10,170 nucleotides of DNA from DASQDT01 sp036380435. Its GTDB lineage: Bacteria > Acidobacteriota > Blastocatellia > Pyrinomonadales > Pyrinomonadaceae. Below, piece by piece: positions 1 through 5,971 of this stretch (position 1 is the stretch's first letter; every line of letters starts with the position of its first letter). The stretch spans positions 1-10,170 of the forward strand of contig DASVES010000530.1 of the NCBI GenBank assembly GCA_036380435.1, written 5' to 3'. The notes beneath the pieces are model-generated. The model saw nothing but the letters and a program-made list of their open reading frames with translations, was not told the DNA's origin and ran no database searches. The position numbers were made by a program, and so were the translations under genes.

Positions 1-88
1 CGACGATATAGTGCTGAGGTAAAGCTCGTTCGTGAGGATACATAGCGCCCTACAATGCTAAGAGGCAAAACAATTGAGCCGACTTCGG

Positions 89-167
89 CGACCCAACTCC
101 TATTATGACGAGTGGGTCGATGTTATGGGCGGCCGAGCCGAGATCATGCGACTTCGGGTCGGCCGCC
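89..167. other. Two tandem stem-loops in gene-free DNA downstream of the VOC gene
   Basis: Bases 1-243 contain no convincing gene. They hold two inverted repeats. Arms 89-99 and 110-119 pair with one bulged A around a 10-nt loop. Arms 128-136 and 159-167 are a perfect 9-bp match (GGCGGCCGA / TCGGCCGCC), extended after one mismatch by 138-141 with 154-157. Neither is followed by a T-run on either strand, so they are not textbook intrinsic terminators. They lie 77-155 nt past the VOC stop codon and could be mRNA 3'-end structures or remains of a recombination site. Confidence 0.5.
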
Positions 168-243
168 ACACTTCGCGTCACGAACTATCGTTAAATGATT
201 AGCCGTCGTCGCAGCCCGGTGCAAGCTCCAACTGCCACGCTGC

Positions 244-615
244 CTATACGTGTTGATCTACCAGAATCGTGTTCCCGTCCGGGTCGGCAATCATCAAGCT
301 GGCCGGGCCTGTGGAGCTTTCGTCCGCTTCCGAAATCATGTTTACGCCACTCGCTTTGAGCCGGCGCTGCAACTCTCGAACGTCCGTGAATTCTCCGAGT
401 GGCTGGGCGTCGCTATCCCACCCCGGGTTGAAGGTGAGAATATTCTTATCGAACATGCCTTGAAACAACCCGATAGCGTGGTCGCCGTTTTTCATAATCA
501 GCCAGTTCTGCGATTGATCTCCCATGAAAACTGTAAAACCCAACTTCTCGTAAAAGACCTTCGACGCCTCGATATCTTTGACAGCCAAGCTCACAGAAAA
601 AGCTCCCAGTTCCAT
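244..615 (-). CDS. VOC (glyoxalase/bleomycin-resistance fold) family protein
   Basis: This is a 123-residue single-domain protein of the vicinal oxygen chelate superfamily, probably cytosolic with no signal peptide. The N-terminal beta-alpha-beta unit reads SVSLAVKDIEASKVFYEKLGF (about residues 7-27). The C-terminal half ends with DPDGN (111-115) and ILVDQH (117-122), the usual VOC ending. The His that begins the first strand in many metal-dependent members is Ser here. H46, D120 and H122 remain, so metal use and substrate are unknown. The start is secure: AGGAGG at 621-626 lies 5 nt before the ATG. The gene is AT-rich compared with the rest of the window (53 G/C in the 120 bases 481-600), which suggests recent acquisition. 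It stands alone with its own promoter-like sequence. Confidence 0.88.
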   Translation of the reverse strand: MELGAFSVSLAVKDIEASKVFYEKLGFTVFMGDQSQNWLIMKNGDHAIGLFQGMFDKNILTFNPGWDSDAQPLGEFTDVRELQRRLKASGVNMISEADESSTGPASLMIADPDGNTILVDQHV

Positions 616-669
616 AAGTTCCTCCTAAGTTTTGTTTCCGGCGCAAAACGCCCCAGGCTCAGGGAACGC

Positions 670-698
670 CTTATATCACAACCGCGTCTCTGGAACAA
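670..698 (-). promoter_or_regulatory. Sigma70-like promoter for the VOC gene
   Basis: Read on the minus strand, TTGTTC (698-693) is followed after exactly 17 nt by TATAAG (675-670). The -10 matches the consensus at 5 of 6 positions and the -35 at 3 of 6. It would give a leader of about 45-50 nt before the well-placed ribosome site of the VOC gene. Confidence 0.5.
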
Positions 699-703
699 GA
701 CAT

Positions 704-721
704 TGTTGCGTACATGCAACA
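704..721. promoter_or_regulatory. 18-bp dyad just upstream of the VOC promoter
   Basis: TGTTGC and GCAACA form perfect 6-bp arms around GTACAT. The dyad ends only 5 nt upstream of the -35 hexamer at 693-698. That position and symmetry fit a binding site for a dimeric transcription factor. No regulator gene is in the window, and the palindrome could be chance. Confidence 0.3.
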
Positions 722-776
722 CCAAGTGAAACTCATCACGTCACGAATTCAGCCGCGCCGAGCCAACAGCCTTCAA

Positions 777-844
777 GGCTAACCGCCGGAGCACAACGAT
801 GAATGGAATGCTCTCGAGGCGTGGGCTGGAATGAGTTGTTCGGC
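777..844 (-). repeat. attC-like imperfect hairpin (NNSFQPTP-type element)
   Basis: On the minus strand the element begins GCCGAACAACTCATTCCAGC (844 downward) and ends GGCGGTTAGCC (787 to 777). GCCGAAC resembles an integron R'' box (RYYYAAC, one deviation). GTTAGCC resembles an R' box (GTTRRRY, one deviation). The arms 783-788/841-846 (6 bp) and 793-797/835-839 (5 bp) pair, with unpaired bases on the left arm, giving an imperfect hairpin of about 68 bp. That is within the usual attC length. In one frame the start encodes NNSFQPTP, very like the NNSFKPTP peptide that attC sites of chromosomal integrons and related repeats give when translated. It begins 35 nt past the DUF3465 stop. No integrase gene is visible, so a dispersed repeat or a decayed site is equally possible. 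Confidence 0.4.
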
Positions 845-878
845 GGCGCGCCCGCGCGAGCCTCCGGCCTGTGACCGA

Positions 879-1376
879 CTACTGGTAAACCTCGCCATCG
901 TGTTTGATCCAGCCCGCTGCGTGACGCTTGCCTGGGTCGCGATGTGTCCAGTGAATCACGCCCCCTTTGGCGTTCCATTCATACTCGCCGCTGAACGACA
1001 CCACGTCGCCTTTGCGAAGTCCGACAACTCTCGGCGCCAGATCGATGTTGTGCGAGATGAGGAGCGTCTGGCCCGAGGCGAGCGCCACGATGAAGCGCTG
1101 ATGCCGGCTGCCGTCGTTGTCGTCCGAGAGCACCCTTTGAACGACGCCCTGCCCTTCCACCTGAATGTTGCTCGTGCGTTGCTCGAAGGCGCGGGCGAGC
1201 GTCTCGTCGCTGCCCGAGAACGCTCGGGGCGGCCTGCGAGGCTTACGCGGGCGGGATTTCTGTGCGGCTTCAGCCTTGAAACTATACGAATCATCATGCA
1301 GAGGGGCGCTCAAGAGAAGACTTAGGCCGAAGATAAGCGAGATGAGTTTACGCGTATTTTGTCTCATTATTACCAT
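879..1376 (-). CDS. Exported DUF3465 family protein
   Basis: This 165-residue protein matches what I know of the DUF3465 family, whose function is undefined. A basic start and hydrophobic stretch (LISLIFGLSLLLSA, residues 11-24) form a signal peptide, followed by a Lys/Arg/Pro-rich linker (40-51). The conserved domain (about 65-165) shows SRHQRF (90-95), HNIDLAPR (109-116), GEYEWNAKGGVIHWTH (130-145) and GWIKHDGEVYQ (155-165). These are the family's hallmark segments and probably make a small beta-barrel. It should act in the periplasm or outside the cell. The start is uncertain: the first ATG (1374-1376) has no clear ribosome site, whereas the ATG three codons on (1365-1367) has a weak GGATGG 5 nt upstream. 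It lies downstream of the hydrolase gene on the same strand, separated by a strong inverted repeat. Confidence 0.82.
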   Translation of the reverse strand: MVIMRQNTRKLISLIFGLSLLLSAPLHDDSYSFKAEAAQKSRPRKPRRPPRAFSGSDETLARAFEQRTSNIQVEGQGVVQRVLSDDNDGSRHQRFIVALASGQTLLISHNIDLAPRVVGLRKGDVVSFSGEYEWNAKGGVIHWTHRDPGKRHAAGWIKHDGEVYQ

Positions 1377-1403
1377 CCGAGTTAGTAGCCGAACTCTAAT
1401 GAT

Positions 1404-1458
1404 ACCGAACGGTTCGGCCTCACATCTCCAGCAAGGGAGTGAGGCCGAACCGTTCGGT
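1404..1458. repeat. Perfect 20-bp inverted repeat with 15-nt loop
   Basis: Arm 1404-1423 (ACCGAACGGTTCGGCCTCAC) is exactly complementary to arm 1439-1458 with a 15-nt spacer. Each arm also contains its own small dyad, CCGAAC-N-GTTCGG. It lies 42 nt past the hydrolase stop and 27 nt before the DUF3465 start, both on the minus strand. No T-run follows on either strand, so it is not a standard intrinsic terminator. It could block 3' exonucleases, act as a partial terminator, or bind a regulator of DUF3465. Confidence 0.8.
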
Positions 1459-1500
1459 CTAAATGCTTTCGGACTTCGCGGCGACTGCTTGCCGGCCGAG

Positions 1501-3663
1501 TTAGTTCTTCAGCTTCTCAAGGGCGCTTTTGGCGCTCGCCAGATTCGGGTCAACCTCCAGAGCCTTGCTGTAGAACTCGACGGCCTTATCCTTCTGACCT
1601 TTGAGCGCGTAGAACTCGCCGATGCTGTCGTAGAGGTTGGCCTCTTTGGGGTACAGCTCGGCGGCGAGCTTGAGGAGTTCGAGGCCGGCGTCGCGGCGGC
1701 CGTTGGCGGCGAGGTCGTAGGCGATGGAGTTGAGGGAGCCGGGGCCGGCGACGCCGGTCGGGTCAATCTCCTTCGCCTTGAGAAGCAACTCGCGCGCGCC
1801 GGACGGCTCGGCGTAGGCCAGTTGCGTGACGGCGAGGTAGGCGTTGGCGGTGGCTGAGTTGGGGTAGAGTTCGCGTGCGAGGCGTGCGGCCTTGAAGGCC
1901 CGTTCGCGTTCGCCCGCGTGGACGAGCTGGCGCACGGCCGGGGCGAAGTCGCCGAGGTAGTTGGGGTAGATTTCGGCCCCCGCGAAGGCGCGCTTGAGGG
2001 CGGGCGCGAGCGCGTCGAAGTCGGAGGCGGACGACACCGAGTGACGGCGAACTTCGTCCGTGTAGCTGCGCGCCCAGCCCCGCGACCACTGCTCGATCAG
2101 GCGCTCGACCGGCGCGGAGAATTTCAGCTCGGCGGGGTAGTCGGCGCGCGACTTGTAGAGGGCGATGTAGTCGGCGAAGAAAGAGAGCGCGCCCGAGCCG
2201 GTGTAGGCGTTGAGGCGGGCGGGGCCGTGGCGCTCGGCGAGACGCGCGGCCATCAGCGAGCCGACCTTGACGAAGGGCTGGCCCGCCGCCGGATGCCGGC
2301 CCGCGCCGAGCTTGGCCGCGGCCTCCTGCGCGTTGGCAGCGAGGGCGTCGGCGCTCATGTGCGTGTTGAAGTAGGTGAACGCCTCGCGAGCCTCGGCGTC
2401 GGTCTTCGAGAGCGGTTGGGCCGTGCGGGCGAAGTGGAGGAGACCCCACTTGTATGTGTCGTCGAGGCCGCGGTAGAGCGCGTCCTTTGCGCGGTCGCCG
2501 GTGTAGGCGGAGACGGCCAGCGGCTCATCTGTGAGAATCTGGAAGAGACGCATGACGTAGGCGTCCGGGTTGGCCGACTCGAAATTGCTCGCGGCGGCGA
2601 GGGCGAAGTTCTGCGCGGGGAAGTTGTAGAGCGTGGTGCGCGTCTCGTTCTGCGCGCCGCCGTGGGCGACGAGGAAGCGGCCGTTGAGTGGGTTGGTCTG
2701 CCAGCCGAGGCCGTAGTCCGTGAGACGACCCGCGGTGGTGGCCGCGGTGTCGTACATCCGCGCGACGCTCGCCGGCGCGAGGAGCTTGCCCGTGTTGAGA
2801 GCGACGGCGAAGCGGAGCAGGTCGGGGACTGTGGAGCGCGTGCCGCCGCCGGCGAAGCGGCTGCTGATGTCGATGAACTCGGAGTTGCGGAGCTGTCCGC
2901 CGACGAGCTGGTAGCCGCGCACGCGGTTGGGGATCAGCTCCAGCGGGTCGTCCATGCGCGTGTCGCTCATCCCGGCGGGCTTCCAGACGTTCTCGCGCAT
3001 GTAGTCGGCGTAGGACTGACCCGAAGCGGCTTCGATGATCGCGCCGAGGAGGTTGTAGCCGTAGGACGAATAGCTGTAGCGCGTGCCCGGCTCGGCGACG
3101 AGGTCGAAGTTCTCGAAGATGGCGATGGCGGCGCGCGTGTCCTTGTGCTCCTTGATGTGGCCCTCGGTGGCGAAGTCGCGGTAGTGGCTAATGCCGCCGA
3201 GATGCGCGAGGAGCTGACCGATGGTGACGGGCCACTTCTTCTTCGGGAAGTAGGAGACATGTTTCTGCACCTCGTCGTCGAGATTGAGCTTGCCGCGTTC
3301 GGCGAGCTGCATGACGGCGACGGCCGTCATCGGCTTGGTGACGGAGGCGAGGCGGTAGGCCGACTCGGCTCGCGCCGGAAGCTTGTTCTCCAAATCCGCG
3401 TAGCCATAGCCCCTGACCCAGACGTAGCCGTCTTTGACGAAGCCGATGGTGAGCGCCGTCGTGCGGTCGGCCGCCATCTGCCGGCGGACGTACTCGTCGA
3501 ACTCGCGCAGGCGCTCCGCGTACTTCGCCGGCACCGCCTCGTCGCGCGCCTTCGGCGCGACCGTCGGGTTTTTGGATTGCGCGCGCGTCGTTGCGGAGTA
3601 CGGCAGGAAGAAGGAGGAGCCTGCCAGCGAGACGGACAGGACGAGTGCGGAAAATCTTCTCAT
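1501..3663 (-). CDS. Exported LACTB-like serine hydrolase (class C beta-lactamase family) with C-terminal TPR repeats
   Basis: This is a 720-residue protein. Residues 1-29 are a signal peptide (cleavage near TRAQS). Residues about 50-380 form a beta-lactamase/penicillin-binding-like domain (PF00144 type). The nucleophile motif SVTK is at 107-110. The second motif is YSS at 198-200 in YSYSSYGYNLLG, where many relatives have YSN. The third is HGG at 334-336. LLAHLGGISHY (151-161) resembles the SHLSGIRHY segment of mitochondrial LACTB. These enzymes act as peptidases, esterases or D-Ala peptidases; true beta-lactamase activity is not implied. Residues about 570-720 contain TPR helices, the clearest being NLYDSIGEFYALKGQKDKA. 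The middle (about 390-560) is helical and unassigned. GAGAGG (3670-3675) lies 6 nt before the ATG. The protein is probably periplasmic or surface-associated. Its substrate cannot be read from the sequence. Confidence 0.9.
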   Translation of the reverse strand: MRRFSALVLSVSLAGSSFFLPYSATTRAQSKNPTVAPKARDEAVPAKYAERLREFDEYVRRQMAADRTTALTIGFVKDGYVWVRGYGYADLENKLPARAESAYRLASVTKPMTAVAVMQLAERGKLNLDDEVQKHVSYFPKKKWPVTIGQLLAHLGGISHYRDFATEGHIKEHKDTRAAIAIFENFDLVAEPGTRYSYSSYGYNLLGAIIEAASGQSYADYMRENVWKPAGMSDTRMDDPLELIPNRVRGYQLVGGQLRNSEFIDISSRFAGGGTRSTVPDLLRFAVALNTGKLLAPASVARMYDTAATTAGRLTDYGLGWQTNPLNGRFLVAHGGAQNETRTTLYNFPAQNFALAAASNFESANPDAYVMRLFQILTDEPLAVSAYTGDRAKDALYRGLDDTYKWGLLHFARTAQPLSKTDAEAREAFTYFNTHMSADALAANAQEAAAKLGAGRHPAAGQPFVKVGSLMAARLAERHGPARLNAYTGSGALSFFADYIALYKSRADYPAELKFSAPVERLIEQWSRGWARSYTDEVRRHSVSSASDFDALAPALKRAFAGAEIYPNYLGDFAPAVRQLVHAGERERAFKAARLARELYPNSATANAYLAVTQLAYAEPSGARELLLKAKEIDPTGVAGPGSLNSIAYDLAANGRRDAGLELLKLAAELYPKEANLYDSIGEFYALKGQKDKAVEFYSKALEVDPNLASAKSALEKLKN

Positions 3664-3944
3664 GTGGAACCTCTCTCGAAGGGGTGTGTGCGGCCGATGC
3701 GCCGGGGCTGTGGCACGAAGGATACAACGACTGCGGCCGCGGGCGGAAGCCCCGGATTTCTATTTACTCTTTACCCCCCCCGCGGCCGGCTGTGGTGAAA
3801 TGTTTCCACTCGGTCATGCATAACCAGACAGAGGTGCCAGATGAAGTGCCCGTTTCCAGGCATCTCGCCTGGAGCGTTTGGGCTTTGGCCCTGGAAATAC
3901 CGCGGCACACGCCCATCCCCATTACTCACAAAGGGGGAAATGAA
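3664..3944. other. Divergent intergenic region with a C8 tract
   Basis: This spacer separates the minus-strand hydrolase from the plus-strand operon and must hold promoters for both. I find no pair of hexamers strong enough to call. A run of eight C (3774-3781) sits near its middle. An open frame runs through it in phase with the downstream gene, and an ATG at 3816 could extend that gene by 43 codons. That would place non-hydrophobic residues ahead of a clear signal peptide, so I treat this region as non-coding. Confidence 0.5.
3931..3937 (+). promoter_or_regulatory. Ribosome binding site that fixes a GTG start
   Basis: AAGGGGG lies 7 nt before the GTG at 3945. The closer ATG at 3940-3942 is out of frame, only 2 nt from the purine run, and opens just an 11-codon frame. 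This supports GTG as the start of the membrane protein gene. Confidence 0.6.
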
Positions 3945-5135
3945 GTGGACATCCCACGTAAAGCATTCCTGCTGATGGCCTGGACGTTGTTAGCAACAGC
4001 GGGCGGGCCGGCCGCTCCCCTGAGCCGGGGGCTGGAGAATAGTCCCCGCCGGTGCCCGCAGGACGCGGAGGAAATCAGAGTTCCCTCCGCCGCGTCGTTG
4101 ATCTGTCTGGAGTTCGACAAGAAGGACGTTCTGGTCGGGAGCGTCAACATCCCGTTGACCGTACAAATCACTTCACTCAAAGAGAAGCCCCTCAAACTCG
4201 TGGACTTTTCCCCGGCCGATGACAACGGCACGGAGAAGCTGATCAAGTTCGCGAAGTCGGGGGAGGAGGAACTTCCTTTAGAGGGTGGGGTGGAGGTGAG
4301 GAGCGTGTATCGCTTCCACTTCTCCATTGCCGAGAACGCGGAGCCGCGGAGCTACGCGATCCGCGTCCAACTCAAGTACGCGAGTAAGGACCCGCCGCCC
4401 TCTGCCGAATCGTTCCACCTGAAGGTGGGAGGCTCCGGCGCAGTCAGACTCGCCGACAACACCAGGACGGTTTCGGCCATGACCGGCGAGATCACTACGC
4501 AGCACCTCGAAGTGAAGGGCGCGTACTACTACCCGGTTCGCCTCCGCCAGGTGACGATCTACTCGGACCCCGCGGACCTCGTCGCCCGAGTTGCCATCCC
4601 TGCGGACGTGCCCATCAGGAATCGCAAAGAGGTGGAGACGATAGACGTCTCTTTCCCCGTGCGTAAAATGGAATTGAAAGATTGGATCTCCGCGTTCGGC
4701 AGTGAGAATAAGCTCTGGTTCGAGTTCGAGTATGAGGACGACGAGAAGCGTGTGTTGAAAAGCCGGGACGCACTCAAGCTGGCCGTCAGGCCCAGCGTCC
4801 TGGCCCTCGTCTCGGCGATTTTACTCGGCGTGTTGGCGGGCACTATCGTGAAGACAGACTTGAAGCGCCTTCAGGTTGAAGGGTACATCACGAGAAGGCA
4901 GAAGGCTCTCTTCATCGTCGGCACGAGCGTCATCGGCCTCATCGCGGCGTTGGTCGCCCTCTTCGGCGAGGTGCAGGTCAGCGTCTTCAAATTCAACGGC
5001 TCATACGACAGTCCAAAGGTGCTTTTCCTGATCGGCCTGGCGGCGACGCTGGCCGGCCCGCCGCTCCTGTACGGCATACTCAAGTCGTCGAAAGGTCAGG
5101 TGGGGCAGGACAACCCGCGCGAGCAGAAGGAGTGA
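3945..5135 (+). CDS. Unrecognised membrane protein: exported ectodomain plus three C-terminal TM helices
   Basis: I do not recognise this 396-residue protein. The GTG start gives a basic n-region (residues 1-6) and a hydrophobic core (FLLMAWTLLATAG, 8-20), so the long middle part (about 30-280) should be exported. That part is rich in alternating hydrophobic and charged residues, typical of beta-sandwich domains, and holds two Cys (37 and 54). Three TM segments follow at about 284-302, 322-340 and 358-378. A basic loop (KTDLKRLQ and TRRQK) lies between the first two, which puts that loop on the cytosolic side. A short hydrophilic tail ends in REQKE. The stop is 4 nt before the next gene, whose ribosome site lies within this one, so the two are almost certainly co-transcribed and translationally coupled. 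It may anchor or present a complex in the inner membrane; that is inference. Confidence 0.75.
   Translation: MDIPRKAFLLMAWTLLATAGGPAAPLSRGLENSPRRCPQDAEEIRVPSAASLICLEFDKKDVLVGSVNIPLTVQITSLKEKPLKLVDFSPADDNGTEKLIKFAKSGEEELPLEGGVEVRSVYRFHFSIAENAEPRSYAIRVQLKYASKDPPPSAESFHLKVGGSGAVRLADNTRTVSAMTGEITTQHLEVKGAYYYPVRLRQVTIYSDPADLVARVAIPADVPIRNRKEVETIDVSFPVRKMELKDWISAFGSENKLWFEFEYEDDEKRVLKSRDALKLAVRPSVLALVSAILLGVLAGTIVKTDLKRLQVEGYITRRQKALFIVGTSVIGLIAALVALFGEVQVSVFKFNGSYDSPKVLFLIGLAATLAGPPLLYGILKSSKGQVGQDNPREQKE
5128..5132 (+). promoter_or_regulatory. Ribosome binding site inside the upstream gene, for the GTG at 5140
   Basis: AGGAG overlaps the last codons of the membrane protein gene and lies 7 nt before GTG 5140-5142. 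It favours this start over the in-frame ATG at 5155 and implies translational coupling. Confidence 0.6.
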
Positions 5136-5139
5136 AGCT

Positions 5140-5802
5140 GTGTCCACATTCAGAATGACTCGGTCGAGAAGAGTTTTTCTACAGGCGTGGGCAGCCTGCG
5201 GGCTGCTGTTGGCCTCGTCCGGGGCCGTTGCCCAGAAACAGGCGCCGCCCGACAAGAACGTGTTGGCAAAGGGGAATCTCTACTACAGCAGCGACGACAT
5301 CACGGATAAAGCCGCCAGGGAATACAGGGAGGTCAAGAAGAAGTACAAAGGGACGAGAGATGGCGAAGCGGCGCAGTACCTTCTGGCGAGCTATTACCAC
5401 CGCAAGTTTTACATCGTCAGGGCAAAACAGCGCGAGGACGACGAAGACGCCATCCACGAGGCGCAGGAAGAATATGAAGATTACATCAAGATTTATGCTA
5501 CGGCCCCGTCGCCGGAATGGCTGGCCGATTCGCATTTCAACCTGGCGCTAATCTGGTTTGAGTATGGGCACAAGGCAATGGCCCTCGACTACCTTAATAA
5601 ACTCCAGCAGGCGGCCGAGAAAGACCCAAAGGTCTATATCTATGATGTCCTTTGGTCACCACGCAGCAACGACCGGGTGGAGGGCTACTACGATTCCGCT
5701 CAACTGGCCGCCTTCACACGCGAGCAGATAAACAACGGCCTCACCACGGGTGAGACCGTGGAGGCACTAAGGGCGTGGTGCCGGGGTCAGCAGGGCGAAT
5801 AG
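5140..5802 (+). CDS. Tat-type exported TPR-like protein, partner of the upstream membrane protein
   Basis: This is a 220-residue protein of unknown function. Its N-terminus carries a twin-arginine motif, SRRVFLQ (residues 9-15), close to the (S/T)RRxFLK consensus. A hydrophobic stretch (16-28) and AVA at 29-31 before Gln32 follow, fitting Tat export and signal peptidase I cleavage. C20 lies in WAAC, a poor lipobox, so a lipoprotein is less likely. The mature part is helical with TPR-like helix pairs: AREYREVKKKYKGTRDGEAA (about 59-78), QYLLASYYHRKFY, then DSHFNLALIWFEYGHKAMAL (130-149). This resembles periplasmic TPR adaptors of the YbgF/BamD style without a clear match to either. It starts 4 nt after the upstream stop. 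If the start were ATG 5155, the Tat motif would remain. It probably binds the ectodomain of the upstream protein in the periplasm (inference). Confidence 0.75.
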   Translation: MSTFRMTRSRRVFLQAWAACGLLLASSGAVAQKQAPPDKNVLAKGNLYYSSDDITDKAAREYREVKKKYKGTRDGEAAQYLLASYYHRKFYIVRAKQREDDEDAIHEAQEEYEDYIKIYATAPSPEWLADSHFNLALIWFEYGHKAMALDYLNKLQQAAEKDPKVYIYDVLWSPRSNDRVEGYYDSAQLAAFTREQINNGLTTGETVEALRAWCRGQQGE

Positions 5803-5828
5803 GAGAGTGCCCCCAGGACGCGAGCTAA

Positions 5829-5865
5829 GCGCAGGGCCGTGGGCGAATACCCCACGGCCCTGCGC
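5829..5865. terminator. Perfect 15-bp GC-rich hairpin between convergent genes
   Basis: Arms 5829-5843 and 5851-5865 (GCGCAGGGCCGTGGG and its exact complement) enclose a 7-nt loop. The hairpin sits 26 nt past the end of the plus-strand operon and just past the minus-strand propeller region, where a two-way terminator is expected. There is no T-run on either side, so termination would be unusual or need a factor. It could instead protect mRNA 3' ends. Confidence 0.6.
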
Positions 5866-5893
5866 GCGAGCGGCAAATTGGAGTCCGAGTGGT

Positions 5894-5971
5894 TTACTCT
5901 TCTTCCTCGGCCCTCGGAGCGGGTCTTCTTTCGATGGGCTGGCGCGTCGGCCGGGCGGCTCCCGCGCTCAT
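5894..5971 (-). CDS. Possible 25-residue small ORF coupled to the propeller gene
   Basis: The ATG overlaps the propeller stop codon in an ATGA arrangement. AGGAGG (5983-5988), inside the propeller's last codons, lies 11 nt upstream, slightly far but usable. The predicted peptide is MSAGAARPTRQPIERRPAPR followed by AEEEE: a basic, Pro-rich body with an acidic tail and no membrane segment. It belongs to no family I know. A 16-nt stretch inside it (5908-5923) is identical to the 3' end of the EF-G gene (7239-7254) but read in another frame, so this may be decayed EF-G-like sequence rather than a gene. Confidence 0.3.
   Translation of the reverse strand: MSAGAARPTRQPIERRPAPRAEEEE

Noticed and set aside
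89..130. Second attC site on the other side of the VOC gene (ACCCAAC ... GTTATGGGC)
   Set aside because: Only about 40 bp long, the boxes pair only with a 2-nt bulge, and a different hairpin competes, so I do not call it a recombination site.
250..729. 159-codon plus-strand open frame opposite the VOC gene
   Set aside because: Shadow of a well-supported gene that has a strong ribosome site; the translation has no family features.
736..978. 80-codon minus-strand frame ending in NNSFQPTP...AAEFVT
   Set aside because: It overlaps the end of the DUF3465 gene in another frame. Its tail is the translation of the attC-like repeat, not a protein.
1918..3798. 626-codon plus-strand open frame opposite the serine hydrolase
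   Set aside because: It mirrors a clear enzyme with catalytic motifs on the other strand. Its translation is a Val/Gly/Glu/Arg-rich string without any domain, typical of antisense frames in GC-rich genes.
3816..3944. N-terminal extension of the membrane protein from ATG 3816
   Set aside because: No ribosome site was seen there, and the extension would bury the signal peptide that starts at GTG 3945.
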